A stretch of DNA of 64,000 bases from Puffinus mauretanicus (Eukaryota; Chordata; Aves; Procellariiformes; Procellariidae). The stretch covers positions 1,488,001-1,552,000 of the forward strand of contig JAJKFH010001865.1 in assembly GCA_023333565.1 (NCBI GenBank), read 5' to 3'. Shown piece after piece: positions 25,213 through 37,756 of this stretch (its first letter is position 1; each line of letters starts with the position of its first letter). The notes under the pieces were generated by a model, which saw nothing but the letters and a program-made list of their open reading frames with translations, had not been told where the DNA came from and made no database searches. A program made the position numbers and the translations under genes.

Positions 25213-27439
25213 ACCAGCTATAATAAAGGAAAGAAAGACAGTCTCATCCAGGGATTATTTTCTTTGCCTTTTTAATTCTTGGTTTTTATGATTTTTAAAA
25301 AATATTTTTCAACAAATTATATTTTAAGAGACTAAAGGGCTAGTTAGAGCAGAGGAGGGAGGGGAGAGGAGCGGTGGGAAGGAACACCTCCAGAACTTTG
25401 TGAAGTTGAGCAGAAAGGAAACTCAGCCTATTCACACCGAAAGCCTGGTCTGGGGAACTCACTGCTTTGAAATGTGGCATTACAAAGATATAAGAACCTT
25501 ATTATGATAAGGATATAGGGTATTTTAATGATTAAAAATTAAATCTTAATGAGGAGGGTTTTTAAGCTTTTGAACCATGCAGTCTAATAGGCTCTCCCAT
25601 ATTATCTGATTATCTGTTTGCTTGACTCTTGAATCTGTTGTAAGCACTCATGTAATTTTTTTCTGGAGACTTTCTTGGATTGCTTCATCAAGGCTTTTTT
25701 AAAATGAGTTCTAAGAAGTAGTGGGGACGCATGAGATACATCAATAGTTTTGAATTAGTGCTCATGGAAACGGTATGTCATGTTGGGAAAGCAGTCTGTC
25801 AGTGAAAGAAACATTCTGCAAGAAGGTCTGTGTGCTTTTAAAAACAAAAGATCTTTATCATTCATTTTACTGGCACTTATTCTGAAACTCTGTTCATCCT
25901 TTGTTTTTAATTCTTTAAAATGATAATGTTCAAGATGCTCTTGAGTTTTACTATTTTTTAGTATAGAGGCAAAACAGTAGAGATACTTGCTATAATAAAA
26001 TCGTTTCTTTATGTGAACAAAAAAATTCTTGGTGTTGATTAAAATTTAACCAAGTTTTTCTCCAATCCCTTATTTTTTTGAAAGCAAGGAGGCGGAAAAA
26101 AAATCATTTTGTGACGTCGTCTTTAACCTTCTTTCTTCCTGCTCATAAAAAAGGAGCTTTGTGCTCTTGACCTTTCTGCCCTTGCAGGCATAGAGCAAAA
26201 TTCCTAGTTATGCTGCTAGTCAGTGTGTTTACTAACAAACTCTCTAATTAAAAGTCACCAGGAAATCCTCTTTGCTGCTATCTATTCTGTATACTTGTAA
26301 CATTAATGTTCAGATGATATTCTTTTTTAGGTGGAATATTTGCATATATTTCAAAAATTATTGTCTTCTACTATCGTGCACTCTCATCTCACAAAATTCT
26401 GCAAAATTATATTGTAAATAGATCTGAATTGATCAGGACATATGTAATCACCCTTGACTTTTTTTCCTAACAATTGCTGGCAAAAGTGTTTGAAATTATG
26501 TTGAAATAGAATTCTGCAGAATATTTTTATGTGAATGGATACACAGTAAAAGCACGTGCAAAAAATTAAGCCATTCATGTCACGACAAAGATCTCTCATT
26601 TCAGCTTGCTGGTAATGCTTGTATTGACTGAAATGCTTATCTGTTTCCTCATGTATCTTTGAAGAGGTGTGGAAGTTCACATGTTCATCCATGATCTTAT
26701 TAAGAGCTGATTTAAAAATCTTTAAGTCTGTTAAATGTCTAGAAATAATTGTTCTTTTGTTCCCTGTATGGCATCATTGATTTGAAAGAGTGATAGGATT
26801 ATAAAGGTTCATCTTTTTACAGGCCTTATGGCTGTTCCTTTAAAAAAACCCAACCAACCAAACAAAAAAAGGAACATCAGTAAGAGTGGTATATTAGATA
26901 TATTAGCTATGAACTCCCTAATTCTGGATAGCTGTGAACTGGCTAAGGGTTTCATTTTTAAAACATAATTACTATGTTCTAGGTGATTATTGTTTTCCCA
27001 ATTAATTTCACATAATACCTTTGCAAATGACATTTCATAAATGAAAATTCTGAATGTTCAAACTCTGCTTGAATTTACATTTTGCTTAATCACACTGTAA
27101 AACACTTGTAAAGAAGACTTGCTAAAATTAAGCATTAGAAAAGCTTAAGCTGATTTGCACAAGCTCTGTGGAACTGACTTAATGCTTGAAATTTGTAGGT
27201 GGTACTAGCAGTTGGTAGTTAAGAAAAGCTTGCATCATTTCTTTAAATTATTAGTTTTAATTTAAAGCAAGCTGCTAACAAATGGTGATGGTTAACATTA
27301 GATACCTTGTGCTGGTGGGGCTCCGAACCCCTTCCTCTTGACTGCTTCTTTGCCTGTAGTTAATATTCTTGTGAGGGACAGAATTATGGTCTCTGTGGCT
27401 CACTATTGCATGACTAAGAGGCCACATGAAGGGAACAAA

Positions 27440-27610
27440 TGCCGGTGTTACCCCGTGGAGCTAACTGATGAGAGCGCTTAGCGCCGTGCCTGCGCTCTGC
27501 GCTCCTCTCAGCTCCCAGTCCCGTCCTGGGTGCGGCTCTAAATCGGGCTGCTTATGTTCAAAGCCCCAAATGGGCTCAGACAGCGTTATCTCAAAGGCTG
27601 CCGGTCTTCT
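27440..27610. promoter_or_regulatory. Small CpG-rich pocket
   Basis: A local concentration of CpG and GCGC (agcgcttagcgccgtgcc at about 27474-27491, then tgcgctctgcgctcc) sits in intron otherwise nearly free of CpG. A 73-codon open frame crosses it without any recognisable domain. It could be an enhancer or a recent insertion; there is no direct evidence of promoter activity. Confidence 0.25.
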
Positions 27611-27920
27611 CTATAGTAGCTTCTCCCACAGGAATAAAACTACTGAAGTACAGGTTTGGTCTCTGCTTTGTGAAATGCTCGGGCACTAGACAGGGTTGAA
27701 CAGTTTATGGCCTTCAGAAAAAGACAAACCTATTTTTTGTTTTGGTTTGTTTTCTTAAAGCAATTATGCCTCTAACAGTTATGGTGTAAAATTGCTCCTT
27801 CTAATAAGCTTCCAGAGTAAATAGAGTAGGTTCAACTCTTTTAAAATAAGCAGCTTAGCTTCAAAGCCACAGCAGGGGATAGACGGGAAAATGGTTTACT
27901 GCTGTAGGCAGTGGTGTTTC

Positions 27921-27976
27921 TGTGTGTACGTGTGCATGTGCACTCACACGTGTGCATACCGTATGTGCGCACATGT
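27921..27976. repeat. Alternating purine-pyrimidine tract with palindromes
   Basis: The tract runs from tgtgtgtacgtgtgcatgtg to gtatgtgcgcacatgt and is almost entirely alternating purine/pyrimidine. It includes the perfect palindromes CACACGTGTG (27945-27954) and ATGTGCGCACAT (27963-27974). Such tracts are known to favour Z-DNA or cruciform structures under negative supercoiling. Confidence 0.8.
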
Positions 27977-28403
27977 CAAAACACTAGTAAAGTGGGCTGC
28001 GTACAGATATATTTTAAAAGATAATTGTGAAGGAAGATCTGTGTATGATACTATTTCTACACACATGCATGTTAAAAAAAGGAAAAACTTACTAAGGTTG
28101 TAAATTCAAGAGTTCACAAGCTAAAAATGCCCATAATTGATGGTGGCCTTGCAAGAGCAGTTTGGTTCCTTACTATGTTTGTATCACCTTACAGGTTTTC
28201 CACAGGGTTTTCACAGAGTCATCCTATGTTCTAGTTGCAACATTCAAATCAATTTTCAAAGAAGGGTTGACTCTTTCATGGGCTTTGCCATTATATTAAT
28301 TGCTGTAATCTCAAAAGCTTTTACAAATATATATATTTTCATAATATGTTTTCATTTTGTTGTACAGATAATCTAATTTTAGGTGTCCAATTCTGAATAC
28401 CTA

Positions 28404-28515
28404 GAGCCTGACTTTCAGAGTGCTTAATGCTATAGAGCACTTCAAGTGCTGAGAGCACAGCTTTCACTGGTTTCCGTTTCAGCTCTGGTGGCTCAGTGCC
28501 TCTGATGTTCAGACC
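28404..28515. mobile_element. Decayed palindromic MITE-like repeat
   Basis: The left half (gcctgactttcagagtgc at 28406-28423, continuing gtgctgagagcacagctttc at 28446-28465) is approximately complementary to the right half (ccgtttcagctctggtggct... to ...ctctgatgttcagacc), with about 22 extra bases in the left arm. The motif order (CTGA-x-TTTCAGAG, GTGCTGAG, centre near ttcactggtttc) resembles, from memory, a long-palindrome non-autonomous DNA element common in turtles and crocodilians and present as fossils in birds. Family assignment needs a repeat-library search. Confidence 0.5.
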
Positions 28516-31500
28516 TACATCGACAATGCAGGCTTACCGGAAAAGAGGGGTATAAAATTTAGTGGCTAACTGTACTAAGTATGTGCAGCTGACCTTGTGG
28601 GTATTTGTAAAGGTCTACTGTGACTAAATGGTGGAAGATTTTATTAAAGCTGAGAAAAGTCATTCCTGAAACCGAAGTTATGGACACCTGTGTACGTTTT
28701 CAATCAGCGGAGACTAAAGTTTTACCCATAAAAGGTCCTAAGCTTATCACAATATATGCTCATTTTTTCCCATCAGGAAAAGAAGCAGGGTGAAGAATGG
28801 GTGGAAGAGCATGGGGGTGGAAGAGAGACAGGCCACACACTTTTGAAATGTTCCTGGTCAGAAGTATCAGGGAGACCTCTTCCCTTCTGCAAATATCTGC
28901 CAAGGATAAATCAGTCCACATGGAAGACAGCAGCCTTGTATTGTGCTTAGATTCTGGGTTAGGGGTTACAGTTTTACAGGTGTCTTGACAGTAATGCTTT
29001 GACAGAGCTCATTTTTGTTAACTCACCTCCCGCCCCCGTACTTCTTGCTTTCACAAAATAAAACCTATGAACTCATTCATGTGACAGTTGGGAAATGGCA
29101 GAATTAGTGTTGCCCGTTTAATCACAATAGGAAACCTCTTGTGCGCACATAACAAGATTTTCATGTATCATGATGAGGCATTCTACTGTCTCAAAATGTA
29201 ATGTGGTTTTAAAGCTTATCCTTCATAACAATGATCATATATCAGTTACTAGAAATATCCTTGCTGAATCCTGGTCTGACTAGTCCTCTTAAACTAAAAT
29301 TAATGAAATTGTCCTGCAGGGGGTTGCTTCATTGCCCTTTGCATGGTTCACACTATGCCAAAGGCATAGATTACGTATGTTTTTCTGTTTGGTTGGTTCT
29401 AATTAAACCTGTTTAATGTCAATAATTGACAGTAACAGCAAGAGATTCAACAGGTTCTCTTCTGCCCTTTAAAATTTTAAGAAGCCCCCCTTTATTATTT
29501 CATTTTGTTTGGATAAGCTATGAAAAAGATATCTGCTATCTGAAACTAAAATTAGACATCTAACAATGCCTGTGGATTTGGGGACAGAAGAGGGAAGGAA
29601 AAAAGACAGAGCCAAGCTGTGTTACTAACACAAACTTTCTTTCTGTTTCCCTTTGCTCTCTGTTGGAATAGGATACTTGGAGACACTAAAGCTTTCTCTT
29701 TGCTATTTAACTGCATTTATCTGAACTCTGCTAAAGTTCAAGTTACAACCAGCTCGAGATATCTGACCTTGACAGCCCGAAGCCCTGCAGAACAGGTGTA
29801 GACCACCTGAGATTGCATCTCACAAGCTGGGCATTGTGAAATAACTACAATAACTACTTGTAAAGTAGGTTTGTACATCAATGCTGCTTTGTGAGTCAAG
29901 TCCTCATTACAGTCCTTTATAGTCTCTTGTAGTGTAGCTCCAGTCTGGCAAACTGTTCAAGGTGATGTTAGACAAATGCTGATCTGCGCAGAAGCTACCT
30001 CCCCTGGAATAAATGCTCATTTGAGAGGGATCTCTCTGGTAAAGATCTGTGTGATGAAGTGGCTTAGAGCACCGCATCTATTTGTGTTCCCAGTGCCCTT
30101 TGTTTTAGGGACCAGGGATCACAATTAACGACTGTATTTTCAGGTGCATTTCACACAGGTTATCAGTTTTCGCTTGGCTTTTTGATTCCTTTTTTCCCCA
30201 CAGAGATTCAGCAGTGCAGTTTCACATATGTGTGAGTGGTTGTATAAAGTGTAAGTTACTCTCAAGCACCCTGTTTCCTTGCGGTCCCCCTCCCCTTTCC
30301 CACCCCCGATTCTGATCCCTCAAAAGCTCCCATATCCTGTTTGTCTGTGATACCACCACATGCAGGTTTTCTGAGATGACATGTTATCTGAGGATTTACT
30401 TTCAAATACAGGTATTTCCTATAGGAAGCAGGTTATCTCAGGTGAGGGTTGTGTAGATAAAAATGTGATTTTTTACATCTGTATGGAATTTTTAACCTAT
30501 TGCAAAGTCTATGGTATAGAGAAGAGGATTTTGGAAGAGCAGAGTGAGTTTACCAGCCACTGTTATATATTATATATTGTCCAAAGTCATCTCATAATAT
30601 TTGTTGTCATGAAGAAAGTGCTTATTAGTGTTTGAGAGGCTCTGTAGGACAGACGAAAGAAGCCTTCTTTTCTACCCTGAGGAACTTTTTGGTGGGGAAT
30701 ATTTTTGCTCCACTATGTGTTTTAATCAAGCATGTCACTTCTTGTTAGTAGCTCTTTTCATATACCTCCTTTCCTGCCTTTTTAAGATTATGAATGTAAT
30801 GATTTCATTTTGCAGGAGAGAAAGGAAAAATTTTGAGAATTTAACTTGCAGTCCCGGTTTGGCTTTCCTTGAGAAGCTGTTGTTCTCCCAGTTGCTGATT
30901 GAAAAGTGTTAAGTAATTGAACCTTGGGGTGGAAAGAGGGACTAGATTTGGTGAGTGCAGAGAATCCAGAATCCTTCTGGCCTTCCTGGATCCCTTGTTT
31001 TAGGAACTAGAAGATGTAACCACCTTCTGGCTGTAGAAGAGGCCAAGTTGTGCTGAATTCCTTGTCCTGCATCACTCCCATCTCACTGTCTTCTGCTCAG
31101 CAAGCAGGGACTCAGCAGGGAGGAGATCCCCGAGTTGCATCCCGGGTACTACATAGGTGAAAAGAATCCTGTACGGGAAGGGTGTGGCTTGGGAGATTAT
31201 AATTACAGTGCCTTAATTATTCACAGGACGTTGTAAATGTTTAGCATATAACTAACCTTATTTCATCCATATTTCATTATCTGTAGTCCCATTGGAATTG
31301 GACCTGCAGTAGATGTCCTGAAAGAAGACCAATGTGTATATATACACTGGTATTTATTTTTTAAAAAAACAATGTTTGTCATTAATGTTAAAATACCCAT
31401 TTGTTTTTAGTTTTTTTTTTTCTTAAGTTAAAGTATTAATTGCCTAGTCTGAATATGATTTTCTTCACATAGAGTAAAGAAGAGTGGGTAAAAGGTTCTG

Positions 31501-34500
31501 GTTTGAACTGCAGTATAGGTGTACCTGTATTATTTCACCTTTTAATATCCAAAGCTCCAAATTCTATTTTAGATCTTTTACATTATGGTGTTAATTCCTC
31601 TGATAATTTTACATTGATGATAATTACTTGCAGTTTCACAACATTGTAGCAGCAAGAAAATATACTGATGTTGTTAAAAGAGGAAAACCAGGCTATTTTG
31701 TGTAGAATGTCTGAACTATTGACATTTGTGGTTTTAAAAGAAACTTTAGCTCTGCCACTTGTTCTACTGGATTCAAAATATTTTGTAAATATGATAACCA
31801 TCCACTCCACGTTTTTTAAGATTTTCTGAAGTTTCCATTGGAGTAGAAGCTAAAGTGTAGGAGAGGGATCAGACAGTACTCTGAATTTCATGCACTTTGT
31901 AAAAACTGGTGAAAGGCATCATCTTGTACGATACCCATGGGAGGATAAAGGTTTGCAAAATAGGGCTGTGGGTTTTGTCTTAAAGAGAATTGTCCTCTTC
32001 TGTCAGTATTTTCACTTCTATTGCAAGGGAGTATTTTAAAGAGATTTCTGAAGTATTTTACCGTACCAAATTTGTGTTCTCTTTCCAATGTACTTTGGGA
32101 TTAAGGTGAAGGATAAAAATACATTTTCTTTCTTTCCCATTACCTTGCTGATTGTGTGTATTGACTTGAAGTAGAATGCTTTAACATTAATGTACTAGCT
32201 TATAGATAGTGATAATACAGATATTATTAAACTGTCTCCTCTCCCATCAGCATATCCAGCCATAATGATATTCATCCTCCTTCAGCGAGGGAAAGGAACT
32301 CCAGTGGATGCTGCTAGATTTTTATCACAGGGTACAAGTGCTAACCCAGATATCCCAGAGGTGCAGCCACCTGCTATAAATTTCCATTTAGACAGAAACT
32401 AAGTACAGACTGCATCTGAGCTGCCCAGCTAAACCCACAGTTTTTGTATTACAAAATTTTATCCAAGATACTGGCTGCTGTTATTCTTTCTGTACTGGCT
32501 TAATAGTTTTGTGCTTATTTTACAACTTTTCAGTTGTTCTTTAGTCTTGCATTAAAGTTCTTTATGATGCTTCAGTCTCAGTCTGTTGCATTAACAAATA
32601 GCATGTTGCAAGTTTGTAGAGCAAGAAGGTTGGTGTTGAGGACCCAGTGTCCATGGAATATGTGTCCCAGTTGCTTTATTTCAGATTAGCTCTGTTCTGA
32701 GAGCCTTAGGCTGGGTGTGCCATCGGCAAAATGAGTATGTTAGGTGAGCTTCTGGATTTCACCTTCTGTTTTAGCTTCATCCAAAAGGAGCCTCATTTTG
32801 CACAGCACTCCATGATGCAACCCAAAAGCTCAGAGAGGGACGATGGGGAGGTTCATTTCAAAAGCACTGTTCTGATCTGTTAATGTAAATACCAAGGTGA
32901 GTTCCCCAAAGACGAATGTGGTCGGTCAAAAATCTGTTCTGGTAAGGTTAACAAAAGCCCATTTTACTTGAAAACTGAAGTACCGTAGTACCCTTTAGTG
33001 ACTGTGGGTGCTTTGTCCAAAGCATGCGCTACCTCAATTTAGCAACTGACAGTAAATCTGAACCATCATTCCGCTTTGTAGCACATTGTTCACAGGATGG
33101 GTAATGAATGCAGAAACAGGACTGTGAATGTATTTTCTATGCGTTTATAATTCGTAAGCAGTTACTTCTTAATTAGTGAGTTCCAGAAGAGAAAGAAAAT
33201 GTCTTTTAGAGGTCCAGTGTTTTTTTAATGCTGTAGCCCAAAAATGTGACTGAACAAGAGACATAAATGTGAGCCTTCAGTAATAAACGCTGCAAAATTG
33301 GTAAATGTTCGCAGCAGACCTGATAGGTCTGATAGTCATCTCAAGTTTCCTCTCCTAGGTTTAATGGCTACTGTTCCTTAGAAAACAGTGACAAGTGGTC
33401 TGTTGCAAACAGCTTAATGTTAACATTCGACCAGAGTTTTTTAAATTTTGGAAGAGAGCAAAATACTCCAATGGAGAATTAACTGGAAGTTTCATAGTAA
33501 TATGAGGTATGTTTGGAGGAAGCAGCTGTATATCAATCCAGAAAAATTTGCTGTAGTCACATGGCCAGAGAGATTTGGGCAAATATCATGTATACTCTAA
33601 GAATATTCAGTCTTGCCTTCAGTTGAAAATTTCTCAGGAACTGTTACAGCCTGTATCTGTGGTGGCTGCTGGCCATCCTGCCTAACATTTCATATTTCAT
33701 ATAGTGTACCCATATGTGAAGGAACTACTGAAGCGCCTGTTCACTGGAAGAAGTTTCTCCCTGAGGCCATGCTTTCTAGTGAGCAGTAATCCACAGTTCG
33801 AGATGTACCTTCTGCATAAGGAAAAAAAAATTCTTTCTCTCTTGAATTTTTTTTTTGCACAAGTTTCTAGGTCAGACACTTACGTAGTCCCATTGGTTGA
33901 TCAATTCATGGAATAAATGTTTCAGCTGGGAGATGTGTTTAAAATGTTTATAAACATTATTCATTACCTCAGTTTGACCATCTAAAAATAGAGAGCTTTC
34001 TGGGACAGAGAAAAGCTTAATTTCTTCTGGTAGAATAATTTTTATTAGCCTAATTAGATAAGGGCAATGAGCAGGGAAGGTTGTGTTTCCAGTCTGCTTG
34101 TTGCTTTGTACCTGGGCTTTGTTGGAATGTCACGTATTACTCTGTAAAAAAACCTTTAAGTGTAATGGAAAAATCCTTAGAAACTTCATTTTATGTAATT
34201 TTTTTTAATTTGTTTTTATTTAATTAGGTTTAAAAAAATTAAAAATCTGAAAGAAAACACTGTATTTGGAGTATTTTGCTCCACTTTGAAATCTCTTTAA
34301 CATTATTAGATTTCTCTTACTAATAAGTGTTAGTTTAAAATAACATTATGATTTGAGTTAGACTTTTTTATTTTATTGTGTCTTGCTTTTGGTTGACTTG
34401 ATTCATCTTTGTATAATAGTTTTAAAATAACCAAACCTTTTTGATTTGTTTGTTTTTAATCTTAACTATACAAAGCAAAACGTCTAACATTTCCCCCTGC

Positions 34501-36463
34501 CAGATCTAACTGTCATAATAAGTATTTGGTAAAAAAAATGTTCATAGGTAAAACTGGAGATTAAGACAGACAGTGTATTGTAAAAACATAGAAGAATTGT
34601 CAGAGAAAGGATTATGTTCACATCAAGCATTTTGTCTAAAAATATTAAATAGTTATGGCAAACAGTAATGCTGTCACTCCTTTTTAAGGCTAATTTTACC
34701 TCTTCCAGTTAAAATAGACATTTCTTTTATCTGTAAGTATAGCTTTGAGGTTTCTGCAGTGCTATGCTTTCTTTTGGACTAAAGCCAAAGTTGATGTATG
34801 GTATCACAGAGAGTGCATATGCACATGCATAGGGATTGCATACGGTAGCATAGAGAGTTCGGGTTTGGGTTTGTTGGTTTTTTTTCCTTTTCTTTTCCTA
34901 AGCTGGACAGGAAAGCATGACTTTTTTCAGCAAAGTCAGTTTTCTGATCTGGCAGACCGCATTGCAACACAAGCACTATGATGTTAGCAGAGGGTAGGTG
35001 GAGAGGTGAGGAGGACACCCACCCACCCCTGGTGGGTTTGGCAAGTAATAGTTATTCCTTAAAACCAGTGTTCTCTGAAATGGTGTCACTGGAGTTTGTC
35101 TCATGGTCCCAATCCTTACAAAAGACTTCCCTCCTTTGTGAGGTTTCATCTCCCTATAAGCTAACATTTACATGCTGCTGCCTGTTTTGGTTTTTACGTG
35201 AGAATACGCAATTAATGAAGTATAGTACGACTGAACAAAGGAGAAAAATAATCTGTGCAAAAGGGTTAATGAGAAGAAAATAAAATCAAATTCTGCCGTC
35301 ACTCTGAGCTCCAGAATTCACAGATATAAATTGTTCACTGGCATTTGAAATACTGAACTTTTGATTCCCTAGAGGTAGTTGAGTAGGTGCTCTTTCAAAA
35401 TGATTTGACTGAAGATCTTTACCACCTTCAAGAGTATTGATGGCTGTGCTCATTTAGTTAAAGAAATCTACGCTTAGTTTGTAATACAATGATATTTTTC
35501 TTTTATTCTTACATTTCTTAAACTTTTGGGGGGCTACAAAATAAAAGAACAAGAAAAAAAGATTCTCTGATGGAATCAAATGGATGTCTCTCCGATTTAA
35601 GGAGATTACTTTTGAGTAACTTGTTTCTTGGCTAGGCAGGAATGTTTTTGCTATTCCAAAGCTGCGGTTCCTATGGAAGTCCAGCAGAATTTAGTGTTCC
35701 TTCTGTAATGGACCTTCTGACAGTTACATTGCTTTTTTTTTTTTTTTTTAATTCTTTTTTTTTTTTATTCCCTCCGGGAGAATGATTTTACTTGTTAGAG
35801 ATCTAAGTGAAGAAACAACCTTTTTTTCATTTTGTTTGGTCTAGAAATTGCCAGGCACTTTCTTTTTGAGCTATAATATGAACTGTCATGCTGTGTGTAT
35901 TACAAAAGGTATTCCCAAAAGGGTGCGTGGGTATGATTGAATTTGTAAAATGTTAAAATCTTAAAGGATATTAAAAATAATTAGGGATTCTTAATTAAAT
36001 TAAGGATCAAAATTTAAAGCCACAATGTCCGAAGTCATTAAAATCTTACCGTTTTTCCTATTTCTTAAACTTCAAGACATTCATTCTCTAGACTGTAGAC
36101 TGGTAGGTATAATTACATTGGTATAACAAGACAAAGGGATGATGCTGTCAGAATTTATTTCCTGTGAAGTTTAGAACAGTCTGATGGTCTAATCTTAGTA
36201 GCTATTTTCTCTGGCTACCTGTGCTACTTACTTTTAAATAAATCACTCTTACGTCTTGCTTTATCTTCTCAAAGAAAAGCAGTTTTGTGTGTTGCATTGC
36301 ACCCAGCTGATAAGCCTAACCATTAGCCTCTGGCATGTACTTCTCTTCATTTTTCCTTCCCCTCGTTTACAGGGAACAAAAGTCATAGGGAAAACTGGAT
36401 GATTAGAGGCACTTCCAGCTGAATTTAAGTCTGTGTGCGTGACATGTAGAAATATAATTTAGA
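28516..36463. other. Intronic stretch, no gene found
   Basis: AT-rich intron with scattered short structure: a 14-bp palindrome GTGTATATATACAC at 31334-31347, a perfect 7-bp stem (CAGACCT, loop GAT, AGGTCTG) at 33315-33331, and T17 plus T12 runs at 35733-35749 and 35755-35766. An exon-like spot at 32251 was examined and rejected. Confidence 0.6.
35733..35766. repeat. Double poly-T tract
   Basis: T17 (35733-35749), the short interruption aattc, then T12 (35755-35766). It might mark the poly-A end of a minus-strand retrocopy, but no gene-like sequence lies to its right, so a simple low-complexity tract is the safer call. Confidence 0.85.
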
Positions 36464-36600
36464 CTTGCACAGCACTTCTCATCCAAAGCTTTGAAAATGG
36501 GTCAATATCCTTGTATTACAGGTGGTAAAACTGTTATAGGAGAGGGGAAATGACCAGTGTGGGGTCTCACAAGAAATGAGCAATTAGGAAAACCCCACAG
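36464..36600 (+). mobile_element. L3/MIR-like ancient repeat fossil
   Basis: The segment runs gcacagcacttctcatcc, aaagctttgaaaatggg, tcaatatccttgtattacaggtgg (split here by decay), taaaactg, aggagaggggaaatgacc, then gtctcacaag. This follows the order of the ancient L3/MIR-type 3' end known from amniotes: 'cacctctcatcc', 'tctcaaagcgctt', 'tatccccattttacagat', 'ggaaactg', 'agaggttaagtgac', 'ggtcacacag'. About half the positions agree by eye. Such fossils are older than birds, so heavy divergence is expected. Confidence 0.5.
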
Positions 36601-37741
36601 GACCTTCAGCCCCATACACTTCCTACATTTGAAATTAGCTCAAGTACTGGATGGAAGAAGTAATGCCTGTGTTTTACAATGTGGTTAGGAAAGGTAGTTC
36701 AGCTTATTTTGCTGGGGAGTTTGGGGCCATAAAGATGAGACTAAATTTAGGATTTGAATTCTTTGGTGTTTTGTTAAGAAAATTGTGGAGGCAACTGTGT
36801 GCTGACTTAGAGATGCTGTGACAACACTTACCTAGAAATTATAAACTCTGAATTGTAGCTGATATTTTACAAAAAAAACTCACCACAGTATGAACATAAT
36901 GCCTTGATTTTCTTTTTCCAGGTAGGGATCCCATTCTGTCATTTAAAGGATGATAATGTGGCTAGAAAGACAGGGGAATATTGCAGCATCATTTTAATTT
37001 CCAGAGCATGAGGGGATTTATACTCCCTGTAACACCTGAGCTCAGCTCTGTTCTTTGCAACCCAGCGAGGAAGCTTTGAGGAGCTTGTTGTGAATCCTTG
37101 ATCCAGGAAGGAATTGTGTAGCACTGTGTTAGGGCTGTCCTATAGTGGTCCTATGGATGTGACAGATCACTCTGCCCTGGTGTTCCCCCTTCCTCTTGCT
37201 ACCATGTTACCTGCGATACGCATCTTTACATATCTTGCTTTGCCTTGGGCTGAGGACGGGAGAGTGGCTTGTACAGTAACTGACTTTAGCACATCCATTA
37301 CAAGGTGTCAGCACAGGAGAAACTCAAGATTGGCTCTTTTAGGCCCAAGTTTGTGAGACTCTCAAGTTTTCCAAGCAGTGCAAAATGCACCGAATAGGAC
37401 AGAGAATTTCACTATAGATTTTGAGGCAGTAAGTCTAGTTAATTGGTACATGTATACCTTTTTTTTGTAAAACTTCAACATATATATTTTTTTTCTAAAA
37501 CTTCAGCCTTTTTTTTGTTGCCAAGTACCTGTGCAGCTTATATAGATGTAAGTGTTGGAATTAATCCCTCTTCATTAATGGTTGGATATTTAGTAACTTG
37601 GCTGCTATCTAAACAGCTAAATGAATTATCTAGATACTATCTCTACTCCATTAGAAGACCAAGTGCTGAGCATTGTAGAAGATCTGGCTGTGTGATACAG
37701 GGTTCTGCAGAGAGCCAGAGTTAGGAATGCTTTGGGGATTT

Positions 37742-37754
37742 GGGGGGGGGGGGG
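37742..37754. repeat. G13 homopolymer at CR1 boundary
   Basis: Thirteen guanines in a row, preceded by tttggggattt, abut the left edge of the CR1 copy that begins near 37757. With the preceding GGGG it could form a G-quadruplex on the + strand. Homopolymers of this length are also prone to assembly error. Confidence 0.9.
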
Positions 37755-37756
37755 TT

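Larger units (their letters stand above)
25213..28403. other. Intronic stretch with a CpG pocket and a Z-DNA-prone tract
   Basis: Contains a purine-rich G tract near 25350-25380, a CpG pocket at about 27440-27610 and an alternating purine/pyrimidine tract at 27921-27976. A CRE-like TGACGTCG lies at about 26112. No gene is supported. Confidence 0.6.

Noticed and set aside
32251..32402. Exon-like spot: tctcctctcccatcag acceptor followed by a ~50-codon open frame and a GT at 32332
   Set aside because: The open frame is not in the phase 0 that the host intron requires; in phase 0 it stops after four codons. The peptide is not recognised. At most a cryptic poison exon.
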